A DNA stretch of 64,000 nucleotides from Ophiocordyceps camponoti-saundersi (nom. inval.) (lineage: Eukaryota > Ascomycota > Sordariomycetes > Hypocreales > Ophiocordycipitaceae). The DNA lies in contig PDHQ01000006.1 in assembly GCA_003339415.1 (NCBI GenBank), positions 1 to 64,000 of the forward strand, given 5' to 3'. The notes under the pieces were generated by a model. That model worked only from the letters and a program-made list of their open reading frames with translations, ran no database searches and had not been told where the DNA came from. Position numbers and translations under genes: made by a program. Below are positions 21,406-33,047 of this stretch, one piece after another. The first letter of the stretch is position 1; each line of letters starts with the position of its first letter.

Positions 21406-24121
21406 ATGCACCGGACGACAAGTGACGGCGGCGGCTCGTCTACTTCGGCCGGCAGCCCTGCTAAGCTATGGCGCATCGGCATGCTGGACCGCATTCGCAG
21501 TATAGGCTCAAGAGACGATCGGCTCGGCAGCGTGAGTTTCGACATGTCTTATATGTGTATAGTACACACAACCTCGCCATGTTCCTGCGCTGATGAGGGT
21601 GAAAAAACACGCAGTTCCGCAGCGAGCCGGAAGATCAGTCGCTTCACTCAGACGCGCATCCGGTCGGCGTCGATTCATACGAGAATAGTTGTCGAAAGCT
21701 TCAAGCGCTCGTCCATCGCATGCGCGCCGCCCCCTCTGGCCCCGGCCACGTCGATGCCGCCTACAAGGAATTTATCAAGCATAAGGACGCCTGCTCGTCG
21801 CTTTGCCGCTCCATTCTCGATACGACTTGCACTCACTCGTCGTCTATCGTCGGTGACGCTGGCCTCAATGCCGTTCGCGACTGGAAAAGCTGTCTCGAGA
21901 TTCTGGCCGACGCCTTCCATGTTAGCCTCGCCGACACGTATAAGAGCTATGAGCGGGAAGCTACGGCTGCCATGGTCGACCAGCTCTTCAGCAACAAGAG
22001 GTTTCGCAAGGACGCCGTTCACCGCATGCGAAACGCCAGCGTCACCAGGGTCCTTTCTGCAGACCCGCAGTTTGTAAGTCTCTAGGCATTCCCTCTGTCC
22101 CCTTGTCAAGACGAAAAACGAAACTGCTAACAGCCACCCAGTTTCCCCGCTACGAGATCCGATTTCGAAACTACGAAAAGCTCAAGCAAGAGCTCGCTGA
22201 CGTCCGCAGCCTGCTACAGTCGGGCGAGTCCGGCATTTCGCCCTCGCGCCCGGTCGAGGAGCTGGTCATCTCGCCCCAGAGCGACGCCATGCTCGAGTTC
22301 GCCAACCTCGCGGCCGACCGCGAACCTGTTTTGCGCTTCCGCGTCAACTCGGCCATGTTAGCCGATACTTCGCCCATCTTCGCCCGCATCTTCTCCGGTC
22401 GCGCTGCCAGCCACTACCTCCACGAGGCCGAAGACATTAGCCGCCAGCTGCCGCCGCCGCCGCCGCCGACCAAGTACGTCTGCAAGGACGGCACTCAGCT
22501 TCGACTGTACCGCATGCCCCAGCTCGAAATGAACCGGCTTCGTTCCATGGAGTTGCTCCTGCATGCCGCCCACGGACACGCCGACGTGGTCCCACGCGAC
22601 GTCGGGCTCGACCAGCTCATGGCCATTGCGGAGTGCTGTATGCGCTACAAGAGCACTTCGCCGCTCGCGGGTGCCGTCGAGCAGCGATGGCTGCCGCAGT
22701 GGACCCAACGCGTCGTCGCCGGACCGGACGCGCCGCAGGAGCACCTGTCCGAAGTGCTGGTCGTCGTCAGCTATGCCTTCGGCGCGCGCCAGCTCTTCAC
22801 CCGTGAAACCCAGAGCGCCGTCCTGCATCTCGCCGACGAGGCGGACCTACAGGCCAAGCCGTGGCCGCAGAAGATCAAGGACAAAATCTGGGCTGTGCGG
22901 TGCGCCAAGGTCGACCAGGTCCACGCCTGCTGCTCGGCCGCCGTGGACGAGTATCTAGCCGCAAGCGAGAGGTCACCGAGGTGTCCCAAAGGCAGCCGAG
23001 GGTGCGACGCGGCGAACCTGGGGTGGCTGATGCTGGCCCTGAACGAGGTCGACATGTTACCCCTTGCTCGGTCGGCCATACCACAGCGGCGCTCGCGGCG
23101 GAGCCTGGCGCAGATGTTGGACGTTTTGCGACGAATGCCGAGCCCGGCACTTGCCGTCCATCGGGGTGGCGTCTGCGATCCGATGCCGGCCTTTCGGATG
23201 GCCATCGCCGATGTCTACGATAGCGTCAAAGGGTTGACCCTACACGACATCAGTGGAAAGAGCCACGGCTGGGCGTTATCGAGCCATCTGACGGATGAGC
23301 CGCAGAAGCTAGGCGACGAAAATGGAATCGCGGTTACTGCCAACGAGATGCCCGACAGCCTTCGGCTGCGGATCCTCGGCGAGCTAGATGATGTCGACGA
23401 CCTGCGGGCGGCAGCCCTGACGAGTCGTGGCTTTTGGGGGACTTACAAGCGGCACGAGGCCGAGTTGCGACGGAGAATCCTCGTCCGAAGGACCGACAAA
23501 GACAAGACGGCACAAGCGACCTCGGATGCGATGCGGCCGGAACGGTCGGCGCTTGAGCTCGATTCCGTCACCTTGCGGAGCGACGACGACTCGTCCGTGT
23601 CCGATGATGACGATGACGACGACGACGACGATGATGATGACGATGAAGACGAAGACGACGCGACAAGTACGTCGACTCACGAGGGCGTCACCGCGTCGAT
23701 ACCCTCCCGACCGGCACCGGCACCGGAGCCATATGATGAATGGGCGCCCATGACAGAGGAAGAGGTGAGACGGATCCTCTGGCCGGACGTGCTTTTCCCC
23801 GAGCCGGAGCCGAAGAAGCACGGCAATAGCAACAGCAACAGCAGCGACAGAAGAAACAACAACAACATGGACAAGAACAATGCCGAAAACAAGGGGATGG
23901 AGAGGAAGAGTAGGGGTGATGAAGAGGAGACGTCGTCAGCCCCGGCACGGAGACCGGGTGGCGGACCGAGGGAAAAGTTCCTCACCGGAGACGCGGCTTT
24001 CGCGGAGGAGAAGATGCTGGTCGTCACGGGGGAGAAGCAGCTCCGGAGCGACCATGAGAGGAGGGTCGGCTTACTGGTTGGGGATGGGAAGAGGCGGGGA
24101 GGGGAGGGAGCGAGTGCATGA
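21406..24121 (+). CDS. BTB-like plus F-box-like domain protein
   Basis: Three exons, 21406-21531, 21615-22073 and 22142-24121, all in phase 0, give about 854 residues. Residues 45-195 are helical and unassigned. A BTB/POZ-like segment begins near 255 with Leu-Arg-Phe-Arg-Val-Asn-Ser-Ala-Met-Leu and Thr-Ser-Pro-Ile-Phe-Ala-Arg-Ile-Phe-Ser-Gly, continuing to about 365 with a Pro-rich insert. An F-box-like motif lies near 598-635 (Met-Pro-Asp-Ser-Leu-Arg-Leu-Arg-Ile-Leu, then Leu-Thr-Ser-Arg-Gly-Phe). After it come an Asp run at about 684-705, an Asn/Ser-rich stretch and a charged tail. BTB and F-box modules both dock substrates to cullin ubiquitin ligases, so a ubiquitin adaptor role is a reasonable inference. 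I assign both domains by pattern only, and the BTB call is the weaker one. The first two introns are well supported because each repairs the frame. Confidence 0.75.
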
Positions 24122-24500
24122 TTTCTATCTATCTGCTTTTTCTTTTCCTTATTTTTTTTTTACCCTTTCTTTTCTTGCTTGTTTATGATTTGTTTTGTCC
24201 TTTTCCTGGGGATGATGAATCTGGTGGGAATAGCGAGGGCGTGTTGTTATGGGCGGATGGGAGGAGTTGGGTTCTTCTTTTTTTTGGTCCGGGTTTCTAC
24301 TGTTGATAGTTGGGTTTGCTGTTGATAGGTTGGGGTTGTTGAGCCAAAGTTGGTTGCTGCCTTTGTGACTTTATCTGCATTCATGTCGTCACTTTGTCTT
24401 CACCTTGTGATATTGGGAGAAGCTGTTTCTCATTGCTACCTGTAACCTGATTGTTTTAACTTGTTTTGGTCCGTCCCTTTCTAAAAAGGTCCAACGAACA
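24122..24500. other. Convergent 3' intergenic region
   Basis: It holds T-rich 3' UTR sequence of two convergent genes. Nothing else was seen. Confidence 0.5.
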
Positions 24501-25751
24501 TTAGGCCCCTTCAAACATACGGCGCAGGCGATCGCGAAAGCCCTCAGGCGGACGCTCTTGGGCGCGGGCAGCGTTGATGGCGCGGAGCTTGGCGGTGCCG
24601 AGGCCGGCGACGCCGTCGTGCTGATCGCGGGCGAGCCAGGGCTTGCGAGCGTCGCCGAGCAGGCTCCCCGCGACGAAGTACAGCATGAGACCGGCGACGA
24701 TGCAGACAAAGGCGACGGGGTAGAGGAAGTGGACGGCGTAGCCGAAGACGCGGACGCCGATGATGAAACCCCAGAAGTTGACCGTCAGCAGGGAGACGTC
24801 GAAGAAGGCGGCGCTGGCCATTCGCAGCACCAGGGGCGCGAGCGAGTAGAAGAGCGACAGACAGAGGGTGTAGCCGACGAGCCAGGCGGCGATGCTGGAG
24901 GACCATTCGGCGGCGGCGACGGCGGAGCGGTCGAAGATGATGGCCTGGATGCCGTTGATGAGCAGGCCGAAGAGGCCTAGAAAGGCGAGGACGTGGTGGG
25001 CGGGATCTTTGCTGACGAGCCACTCCTCGAAGACGTTGCTGAGGCCGTAGAGGGTCGCTCCGAGGAGGGCGAAGAGATCGCCTTTGAGGGGGTTGGAAGC
25101 GGGACCGCCGTTGCGCTGACCCAAGTGGTCGGTGGCGATGAGGAGGCCCATGCCGGCGCAACAGACGACGATACCGAGAAGCTGTTGGGGGCGATACCTC
25201 ACGCGCAAGAAGAGAGCGGAGGCGACGACGACGCAGACAATGGACCAGAAGTTAATGAGCTGGGCGGAGAGAATGGTGGTATACTGATAGGCCATGACGG
25301 TGAAGTAATTGGCCTCGACGTCGAGAAAGGCGAGTGCTAGGTAACGTAGACCTCGCGAAGCGACGACTCGATACCAGACTCGGGGACCGTCACGGACTAG
25401 CAAGACGGTGGTGAAGATGGATCCTACGAGGGCGTAGTTGAAGCACGTCTGCAGAGCTGGGGCGTTGAATTTGGCGTTGACGAGGAGGGTGGTGAAGGTG
25501 TTTGTCGCGGTGATGCAGAGGGAGAGGATCTGGCCTAGAGCGACGACGAGCCAAAAGTCTGGGGTCGAGACGTAGGCGTACCATGTCTTGGGACGACGGG
25601 ATTCGAGGAGGGCGAGTCCGGCTTCGGTTTGGGATTCTTCCCGGTGCTGCTGTTGCTGGTGTTCCTGCTGGTGTTGAGAGGGGGGATCATCATCTTGGAT
25701 GGGTGTGGTTGGAGTTGTTGAAGTCGTCGTCGTTATCTTTGGGCTAGTCAT
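24501..25751 (-). CDS. SLC35F1/F2-type solute transporter (DMT superfamily)
   Basis: A single exon of 416 residues. After a Thr/Gln-rich cytosolic N-terminus of about 50 residues come around ten hydrophobic segments, the count and spacing of the drug/metabolite transporter fold. Family-like blocks are Thr-Cys-Phe-Asn-Tyr-Ala-Leu-Val-Gly, Asp-Val-Glu-Ala-Asn-Tyr-Phe, Gly-Asp-Leu-Phe-Ala-Leu-Leu-Gly-Ala-Thr-Leu-Tyr-Gly-Leu-Ser-Asn-Val and Glu-Glu-Trp-Leu-Val, all characteristic of the SLC35F1/2/6 branch (formerly DUF914). The basic C-terminal tail is cytosolic. The substrate is unknown; related carriers work in the secretory pathway or vacuole. The start at 25751 is the only ATG ahead of the first membrane segment. 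Confidence 0.9.
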   Translation of the reverse strand: MTSPKITTTTSTTPTTPIQDDDPPSQHQQEHQQQQHREESQTEAGLALLESRRPKTWYAYVSTPDFWLVVALGQILSLCITATNTFTTLLVNAKFNAPALQTCFNYALVGSIFTTVLLVRDGPRVWYRVVASRGLRYLALAFLDVEANYFTVMAYQYTTILSAQLINFWSIVCVVVASALFLRVRYRPQQLLGIVVCCAGMGLLIATDHLGQRNGGPASNPLKGDLFALLGATLYGLSNVFEEWLVSKDPAHHVLAFLGLFGLLINGIQAIIFDRSAVAAAEWSSSIAAWLVGYTLCLSLFYSLAPLVLRMASAAFFDVSLLTVNFWGFIIGVRVFGYAVHFLYPVAFVCIVAGLMLYFVAGSLLGDARKPWLARDQHDGVAGLGTAKLRAINAARAQERPPEGFRDRLRRMFEGA

Positions 25752-27241
25752 GATTGAAGATGTGTGTTTGAACTGGGGGGGGGGGGTGGTAAGGAGGAGT
25801 CTTTGTTCGGGGAGGGAAGCAAGCGCAAAGACTTGAAGTCGCTTGCTGTTGAGTTATCTCGAGTTGAGCATTGGATGTGTGGTGATGAGAGTTGGGTGAG
25901 AGAGGAGAGGAGAGAGAGGAGAGGTGAGGGGAGAGAGGGAGGAAGGGGAGGGGATTGAAGAAGGTGGTTTAAGGTTATGTAGTGGCTTTTGAATGACTAA
26001 TGATCTGCAATCTAGTTTTGGGGGGGGGGGGGGGGTTTTGGGCTGAAGATGGGTGAGAAGAAGAACCCTGATTGAGGGTGTTGATGGTGGTGTATTTTAT
26101 GGATGGATGGATAGATGGAGATGGGGTTGATGACGAGGCGGATTCTCTGATGTACATGTGACTCTATATATGTATGTTGATTTATGTATGTATATACGGA
26201 TAGATTGAGCTTGAATGTCTCACCCTCGTTCTTTTTGGGTTTCATCAACTGCCCATCTAGGTTTTCAAGGGAGTCGTACAAGAGATGAAGTCTCGTCGTA
26301 TCACATCACAGCGTTATTGATGAATGCACTACCCTACAGATGACGAACAAAAAACTCTCTCTTTCTTCCGTCAAGCAGAAGAGCGAATGCTAGACATGGC
26401 AGCCCTTATCGTCCTCGTAATCAGCATCTTCGTCCCCATGTCTGGGGCACTCAGACGGGAGTTGTTGCGGTTGTTGATGTTACTGTTCTTCTTATTATTA
26501 TCATCATCATTGTCATTAGCATGATTATGATTATGGTTATTAGTCGTCGTCTCGTCCGGCTCTTCCCGATCTGCGACGGAAGAAAGCTCTTGGACTAGTA
26601 GGTCGAAGCACTCCCTTTCCCTTGACGGAGCTATAGAGAGAAGAAAAATCGTCAGTGTGAGACATGAAGGGGAAGAAGGGGAAGAAGACGCGCCTTGGTC
26701 TGTTGGCATGGCCGTCCTCCCGAGATGCAGAGGGACGAAGAAGAAGAAGAAGATCAGTTCAGCTTTGGCTTATGAGTGATTCGTGTTCCACTTCCAACAT
26801 CTCGTCTTATATACATGCATATATGTGATCTGAGCTCTTCGTATCTCGTATCTTGGCAGGCGGGCCAGTGGCAACGGGCCAGGCCGTACCGTGTCGAAGA
26901 TCAACACCAGCCGCACTGTATGTATAAACCCGTGACATCGTCTCACCTGCCTTCGCCCCTGTATCGGCTTCTACTGGATACGAAGCTCACCTCGCTCTCT
27001 GCTAATGCTCCTCCAACCATCCAGTCTCCGGCTTCCTCCTTTACGCCCCGTCTTGCCTCCTCCTCCTCCACCTCAACCTCCTCCTCCTCCGCCTGCTCCT
27101 CCTCCTCCTCCTCTTCCTCCTCCTCCTCCTCCTTCTTCTCCGCCTCCCCCAAACCCCTCCAGCACCGCCACCGTCTCGATGCCCCCCTCCTAGCATCTAT
27201 CCGAACCTCAAGCTTCAACCTCGTCTTCTCATAAACGAATC
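25752..27241. other. Divergent intergenic region
   Basis: It separates the divergent transporter and phosphoesterase genes. It holds G runs at 25775-25786 and 26020-26035, TGGATGGATAGATGG-type repeats near 26100 and a CCT/TCC trinucleotide tract at 27058-27140 just upstream of the phosphoesterase start. A minus-strand open frame at 26709-26371 is rich in Asn and Ser and was not accepted as a gene. Confidence 0.45.
27058..27140. repeat. CCT trinucleotide tract upstream of the phosphoesterase
   Basis: Imperfect TCC/CCT repeats of about 80 bases end roughly 100 bases before the ATG at 27242. They probably lie in the 5' leader or core promoter. Confidence 0.8.
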
Positions 27242-29074
27242 ATGGCCCTCCTCCTCCTCCTCCCCTCCCTCCTGGGCCTCGCCTCGCCCGCCCTAACCTC
27301 CCAGCCCGACGCCGCTCCTCCCGTCGCCGCCCCGATGCGAGACCTCCCTTGGGGCCAGCTCAACTTCCTCCACACCACCGATACCCACGGCTGGCTAGGC
27401 GGCCACCCTAGCGAGTCGCAGTACTCGGCCGACTGGGGCGACTACGTCTCCTTCGCTCACCACTTGCGTCAACGCGCAGACGATTCCGGATCAGACCTCA
27501 TCGTCGTCGATACGGGCGATCGCGTCGAGGGTAACGGCCTATACGACGCTTCCGTGCCCAAGGGACGATACCTTCTCGACATCTTCGCCAGTCAGCACCT
27601 CGACATCGCCTGCGTCGGGAATCACGAGCTATATCGCCGCCAGACGATCGAGCGCGAGCACAATTCCACCGTTCCGCGCTTCGGAGACGCATATGTCGCT
27701 TCCAATGTCGACTACATCGATCCGGACACGGGCGAGGCCTCGCCTCTCGCTCCTCGCTACCGCAAATTCAAGACCAAGAACCTCGGCCTCAACGTCGTCG
27801 CCTTCGGCTTCCTCTTCGACTTCGTCGGCAACGCCAACAACTCTCGCGTACACACCGTGGCCGACACCATCAGCCAGCCTTGGTTCCAAAAGGCCATGCA
27901 CGAGAAGCCCGACCTCTTCATCGTCGCCGCCCACATCGGTCTTCGCATGCCCGAGCTGCGCGCCATCTTCACTGCCTTGCGCAAGCAGAACTGGCATATA
28001 CCCGTCGTCTTCTTCGGTGGCCACGCCCACGTCCGCGACGCCGTCCGCTTCGACTCGCTGTCCGTCGCCATGGCTTCGGGCCGCTACCTCGAGACCATCG
28101 GCTGGATGTCCATCGACGGCATTCGTCCCAAGCCTCCTCCTTCGTCTTCTTCGGCAGCCATCTCCACCTCCCTCACCTTTAACCGCAAGTACATCGACAG
28201 CAACCTCTACGGAATGTACTATCACACCGGCCTCAACGCCACCTCTTTCCCCACCGACAAGGGCCTCCGCGCCAGCAAAGCCGTCGCCGCCGCCCGCAAG
28301 GCCCTGCATCTCGACGACCGCTTCGGCTGCGCGCCGCACGACCTATGGACCACGCGCGCCCCTTACCCGGGAAACGGCAGCGTCTACTCCTGGCTCGAGA
28401 ACGAGGTGCTTCCGGACGTCGTCGTCAACAGCTCGCGAAGCGACAAGCCTCGTCTCGCCTTTATCAACACGGGCGGCATCCGATTCGACATCTTCAAGGG
28501 CCCCTTTACGCGCGACTCCCTGATGGCCGTCAGCCCGTTCAAGAACCACTTCCTCTACGTGCCGGACGTGCCCTACGCCATCGCCCGGAAATTGCTGGCC
28601 ATACTCAACAGCGGAGGCGTCGTCATCAACAACAACAACAACAACAACAAGGCGCCCCTTGTCCTCGCAGAATTCCAGCAAGAACAAGACAGAGACGCAG
28701 AAGAAGACGAGGAAGATCTCGTCCGTCCCGAACTCCGGCGCCGTAGCTCATCGCAGGACCCTTCCCTCCTCCCGGGCTACACCACAACAGACGATCTCGG
28801 CTCCGACGGCGACGACACCGTCCGCAGCCAAGTCGAGAGCCACCGACCGCCGAACTGTATCCAGTCGCGCATCAACTTCCCCGCCTCTTCTTCTTCTTCT
28901 CTGCCTGAGAAAGTAGACGTCGTCTTTATAGACTTTCTACGCCCTTGGCTCGTCGCTGCTCTCAAGTTCGCTGGCGGCGATTACTCTGATGCCGACGTTG
29001 GGCCTTACCTCGACGTCAGCTTCACCTCTGCTTTGAAGGGGTGGGTTGTTCGTCATTGGCTTGGTGATTGTTGA
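27242..29074 (+). CDS. Secreted/vacuolar 5'-nucleotidase-like metallophosphoesterase
   Basis: A single exon of 610 residues. An N-terminal signal peptide (Leu-rich residues 3-20) precedes a calcineurin-like phosphoesterase domain with all metal-binding motifs: Asp-Thr-His-Gly near 47-50, Gly-Asp-Arg-Val-Glu-Gly near 91-96, Gly-Asn-His-Glu near 127-130, and Gly-Gly-His-Ala-His-Val near 259-264. The C-terminal half has a 5'-nucleotidase-like segment (Asn-Thr-Gly-Gly-Ile-Arg-Phe-Asp) that binds the substrate in that family. Several N-glycosylation sequons fit secretion or vacuolar delivery. It resembles the uncharacterised yeast YHR202W type. The substrate is probably a nucleotide or phosphoester, but this is inferred. 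An Asn run followed by a roughly 90-residue acidic insert (near 463-545) breaks the C-terminal domain and is probably a surface loop. Confidence 0.88.
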   Translation: MALLLLLPSLLGLASPALTSQPDAAPPVAAPMRDLPWGQLNFLHTTDTHGWLGGHPSESQYSADWGDYVSFAHHLRQRADDSGSDLIVVDTGDRVEGNGLYDASVPKGRYLLDIFASQHLDIACVGNHELYRRQTIEREHNSTVPRFGDAYVASNVDYIDPDTGEASPLAPRYRKFKTKNLGLNVVAFGFLFDFVGNANNSRVHTVADTISQPWFQKAMHEKPDLFIVAAHIGLRMPELRAIFTALRKQNWHIPVVFFGGHAHVRDAVRFDSLSVAMASGRYLETIGWMSIDGIRPKPPPSSSSAAISTSLTFNRKYIDSNLYGMYYHTGLNATSFPTDKGLRASKAVAAARKALHLDDRFGCAPHDLWTTRAPYPGNGSVYSWLENEVLPDVVVNSSRSDKPRLAFINTGGIRFDIFKGPFTRDSLMAVSPFKNHFLYVPDVPYAIARKLLAILNSGGVVINNNNNNNKAPLVLAEFQQEQDRDAEEDEEDLVRPELRRRSSSQDPSLLPGYTTTDDLGSDGDDTVRSQVESHRPPNCIQSRINFPASSSSSLPEKVDVVFIDFLRPWLVAALKFAGGDYSDADVGPYLDVSFTSALKGWVVRHWLGDC

Positions 29075-29447
29075 TGGGGGTTTTCTGTCCCTTGTGTTTC
29101 TCTCTCTATTTGTCCCCCTTTTCTTACCTGGAGATGGCATTGGCTATTTTGTATACCATACTGTAGGAGGTTCAAGGACGAGTCTCCCTTTTCACAGTTC
29201 TTATTTTTTTCCTTCTGGTCGTCATCTTTCTCACCGTCGTGGGCGCGACGTTCATATATACAGGTAGAATCAGCGTCTAACTTCGTTTTTAATCTCCCCT
29301 TTTTTTCCGTCGACTTTCCCTTTTTCCTTTTCCTGCGATGTGCTTCTTTCAATTTCCGAAACTGGGGATGGAAAAAAAGGGGGAAGGGAAAGAAAGGATC
29401 AACGTGACTGATGGGAAACGGGATAGAGGGGGTTGGGTAATTGGGTT
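29075..29447. other. Convergent intergenic region
   Basis: 3' UTR sequence between the phosphoesterase and EMC1. No other feature was seen. Confidence 0.5.
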
Positions 29448-32400
29448 TTAGAGATTGGCTTGCCATCGGAGATTGATTTGCTTTCTTCGGACCTGCTTTT
29501 CGTTAGGAATGGGATGAAGAACGTGACACACAGACGAGAGGGAATAGCAATAGGCATGACGAAGGATGACAGACGAAGAGCAAGACACAAGATACGGGGG
29601 AAAGAAGAGGAGCAGCTTTGAAACTCACCATCGGCCCAAGCACAAGCACGCCTGCCAACAATGCAAAAACGGTGCCGAGAAGCGACAGCTTACTGAACCC
29701 CCTGCCGAGGATGTCGAACTCGCCGCTGGGCGCGACCCTCGAGACGAAGACGTCGACGCCATACGCCGCCAGCAACGTCGTGCTCTCGACGGCAGCCGGG
29801 GCGGCGACGAAGCCGGCCCCGACGAGCACGTCGCGCTCGTGAGACAAGAAGGTGCGAGGGTCCAGCTCCAGCCCGGCGGCGTACCGCGGAAGGCCCTCGG
29901 CCTCCATCTCAGCTGCCGACGGGTCGCGGCCGACGGGCCGGCGCGGGTCGATGAGGGGCCGCGCGAGGCCGATGACGGAGTGGGCGTCGGGGAGGTAGGC
30001 TATCAGCTGGCGGGTGGCGATCCCTTGGCGCGTGCGGCTGACGGAGAGCTGCGTTAGTGGCTGGGAGGTGACGAAGGCGTGCGAGGGGGCCCAAGGGAGA
30101 TGAGGCGTCAGGCCGGCGGTGGGGTCGGAGATGGGATCGAGCGAGGAAGAGTTGACGGCTTCGCCGAGCGGGCCGCGACTGTCCGGGTGCGAAGACTCGT
30201 AGAGGTCTGTGACGACGAGCTGATGGCCCTTGATGGCGCGGCCCGTCTTGTCGTCGAGGGCGTAGTCGCCGAAGAAGGCGCAGGCATACCAGTTCTCGGC
30301 CATGGTACACGAGACGGGCAGCGAAGGATCCGCCCCGCGATGGACTTGCGCGGCCAGCACCTGGCCGGAGACGCCGTCCAGCAGCTGAACCGAGAGCGTG
30401 CGCGTCGCCTCGTCCGTAGAGGCGACGAGAAAGCTGTTGGTGTTGAGGTATTTGTAGAGCACGCGTCGGTCGCCGAGCACGCGGCCGATGGACGCCACAG
30501 CTTCGTCGGCGGGGAGCGTCACCACCGCCGTCATCTTGAGGCCCGGCCGCATCCGGAGCTGCCACATGACTTGTCTGACGACTGCGCCGCCTCCGCTCGT
30601 CGTTCGAAACTTGACGCCCTGGAGCATCTCGCCCTCGCCCTCGCCGCTGCGGAGAACCACAGTCTGTTTCGAGTCCCAACCTTCGGGAAGACCGCGCGTT
30701 GGTAGGCCGTCTGGTCCGATCGGGAGCAGCTCGCCGGATATGACGGCTGTGCAGGATACGGGCTTCGACGAAGCGCCGCCGACCGAGGCCGTTACCCTGC
30801 CAGAGGTCGCGTCCAAGGCGATATAGAAGCCGCTCGAACCGTACATGACGACGGTGCCCCGTTCGTCTTCGGCAACGAGGCCCCTGACTACCATCGGCCT
30901 CTCTCCACCCAGCGCCAGCGTATCTAGCGTCCAGATGACGCGCCCGTGATCACCACTGTTCAGGCCATAGAGGCGCCCTCGGCGGGTGGCCACGACGAGC
31001 ACTTTATTAAAACCAAAGCCATCTCGCCAGAGACCCTGCTTCTTATTCTCTTTCCCGGCCCCCTTCAGGCTCTTGAAGACGCGCTCGGAGAGGCGGGCCA
31101 TGTAGGCCGGAAGATGCGCCAGGTCTTCGACGTGGCGCTTGAGGCGATGGCCGTAGGCCGACAGCAGGTTGGTGTGTGCCTCCTCGGCGAGCGCCCTGGC
31201 CAAGTCCTCGCGCTCCGGAATCTCGGCCCAAACGGCGGCTACAGCGTCGGACAGACCTTCGTGCCGGGTCCAGTCCCTATCGCTATTTCGAAGGAGGGTC
31301 CACTCGTCCTGGCGGGTGACGATGGCCGAGCGGACGGCAAACTCACTTCCTCCGCCGGCCTTCTTGACCACCTCGCTCACGGCGTGAACGGCATCGATGG
31401 GCTTATGCGGTAGGCGGGCGAGGATGCCATGAGACTCAGACGAGACGACCAGCGTCTCCTCAGCGCCGACCTGGGCAAAATAGACATTGGCGCCTTCGCA
31501 GCTGGTTGAATAGCTTCCCGCGCCGCGGAACGCTGGCAGCTCATAGGCCAATGTGACCTGACCGGTCTTGAGATCAGTGTGAAAGACGAAAGCCTTATTC
31601 AACGGTTCGTTCTCGCCCGTCTGCGTGTGGACGAGAAAGTGCGGCTGCGACTGAGCCAGATGCGGCGCGTGGATGCGAACGGAGACGACGCCGGCTGGCA
31701 GGGGAAATTCTTGCTTGGTCTTGGTGCCGATGACGTTGACGCTGAGCTTGGTCATGGCTCGATCAACCCATGCAGCGACGGGCGCTGCTGAGTTGGCTCC
31801 CACGAACATAACGTCGTGGGCGGCACGGACATCGCCCTTTGCACCGACGGTCCACTGCTCAACGCGGGAGCCAGTAGCCGTCTCGAGCGACGTAACCTTG
31901 AGACTGCCTGAGCCGGTGAGGCTGATGACGTAGACGTTGGTGATGTCGTTGGAAACCTGCAAAGGAACGTCCTTTGTAGTCTCGCGAAACTCCCAAACGA
32001 CGGAGCCTTGGGCACCATGTAGGCGGCGCAGGACGGTGACGCCATCTTCGTCAAAAAGTGCCAGCACGTCTTTTGTCGACGACGTTGTCAAGTCCAGCAT
32101 CTCGACATCCTTGACGCGACCGCTATAATTGGCGCGCCAGATGCTCCGCCCCGTAAGCGCACTCCAGGTTTGAATGCCGGAGCCCGAAGCAGTCACGAGC
32201 CAGTCCTCGGCTTCGGGAGCTCTGAGGAAGCCCGGCCCTTCTTGTTGCTGTTGCTGTTGCTGATGATGCTCGGCGAGCCGGTGCCGCCACACGACATCGC
32301 CATTTGTGGGGTTCACAGCCGCGAGGATGCCGAGATCACTCAGCGTGTAGAGGAGGCTCGCCTTGTCGTCTCTTCGCGGCCGGTGGAAGAAGGTGGTGTC

Positions 32401-32511
32401 CGGCTGAGGGAGGCCGACGAGGGCATAGTGAAAGTCGATGTCGCCAACTTCGTCACGAAAGACGGCAGTTGCGAGCGCCGCTAAGCCCAATACTAGGGCC
32501 GAGCAGCGCAT
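29448..32511 (-). CDS. EMC1: ER membrane protein complex subunit 1
   Basis: Two exons, 32511-29629 and 29492-29448, give about 975 residues. The protein starts with a signal peptide, then an eight-bladed beta-propeller-like lumenal region (blocks such as Ser-Asp-Leu-Gly-Ile-Leu-Ala-Ala-Val-Asn and Gly-Asp-Val-Val-Trp-Arg). The conserved DUF1620 region follows, including Val-Ser-Arg-Thr-Arg-Gln-Gly-Ile and Pro-Tyr and Leu-Pro blocks. One membrane helix sits near the C-terminus (Leu-Leu-Gly-Thr-Val-Phe-Ala-Leu-Leu-Ala-Gly). The short last exon of 15 codons restores the expected cytosolic tail (Val-Arg-Arg-Lys-Gln-Ile-Asn-Leu-Arg-Trp); reading through the intron instead would append hydrophobic residues. 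EMC1 is the large scaffold subunit of the EMC, which inserts tail-anchored and polytopic proteins in the ER membrane. It is divergent from the membrane-protein gene at 33048. Confidence 0.93.
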
Positions 32512-33047
32512 TATGAAGAGAGGATGGGAATGAGGGAAGAATGGAAGGAAGACCAGGGAGAGAGAGAAGAAGAGATAGCTTCAGATGGGACGTGTAGATG
32601 GGATGCTTCTGCATGTCGCGACTTGTCGTCAATCGGGATGAGTCAGCAGACGACACTCACGTGCAGGGGACGTTCGGACAGCGACGGTGCAAATTATGAA
32701 AACACCAGACGAGAGAAGCAGTCTCGACCATCGTCCCGATATCCAGGCCGGCGTCCCGATATTCGAGAACCCAGGAAATGTCTCACGCGCGCTGCAGCTC
32801 GCCCCGTCCCGTCACAAGGGCTTCCCTCGCCGCCTCCGCCCAGGTCACCCTGAGGCCTAGGTCACGCCTCGACGGATTGCCGCCCACGTGAGGCGCCAAC
32901 GACGACAGCGACGACGATGATATCTTCCACTGTCTCGCCCTATGGCTTGCTCTTCACCTCAGTTCAAAGCCGACCAACATCGTCTCATACCGATCAACGA
33001 CTTCAGAACAAAAGACACGAGACAAGAGAGAATAATCACCGCCCCAG
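32512..33047. other. Divergent promoter region of EMC1 and the 33048 gene
   Basis: 536 bases between two divergent start codons. No gene or clear motif was seen beyond a general purine-rich leader next to EMC1. Confidence 0.5.

Noticed and set aside
26371..26709. Minus-strand open frame of 112 codons, Asn/Ser-rich
   Set aside because: Low-complexity, no domain, and alternative frames look equally plausible at its 3' end. I could not build a convincing spliced model.
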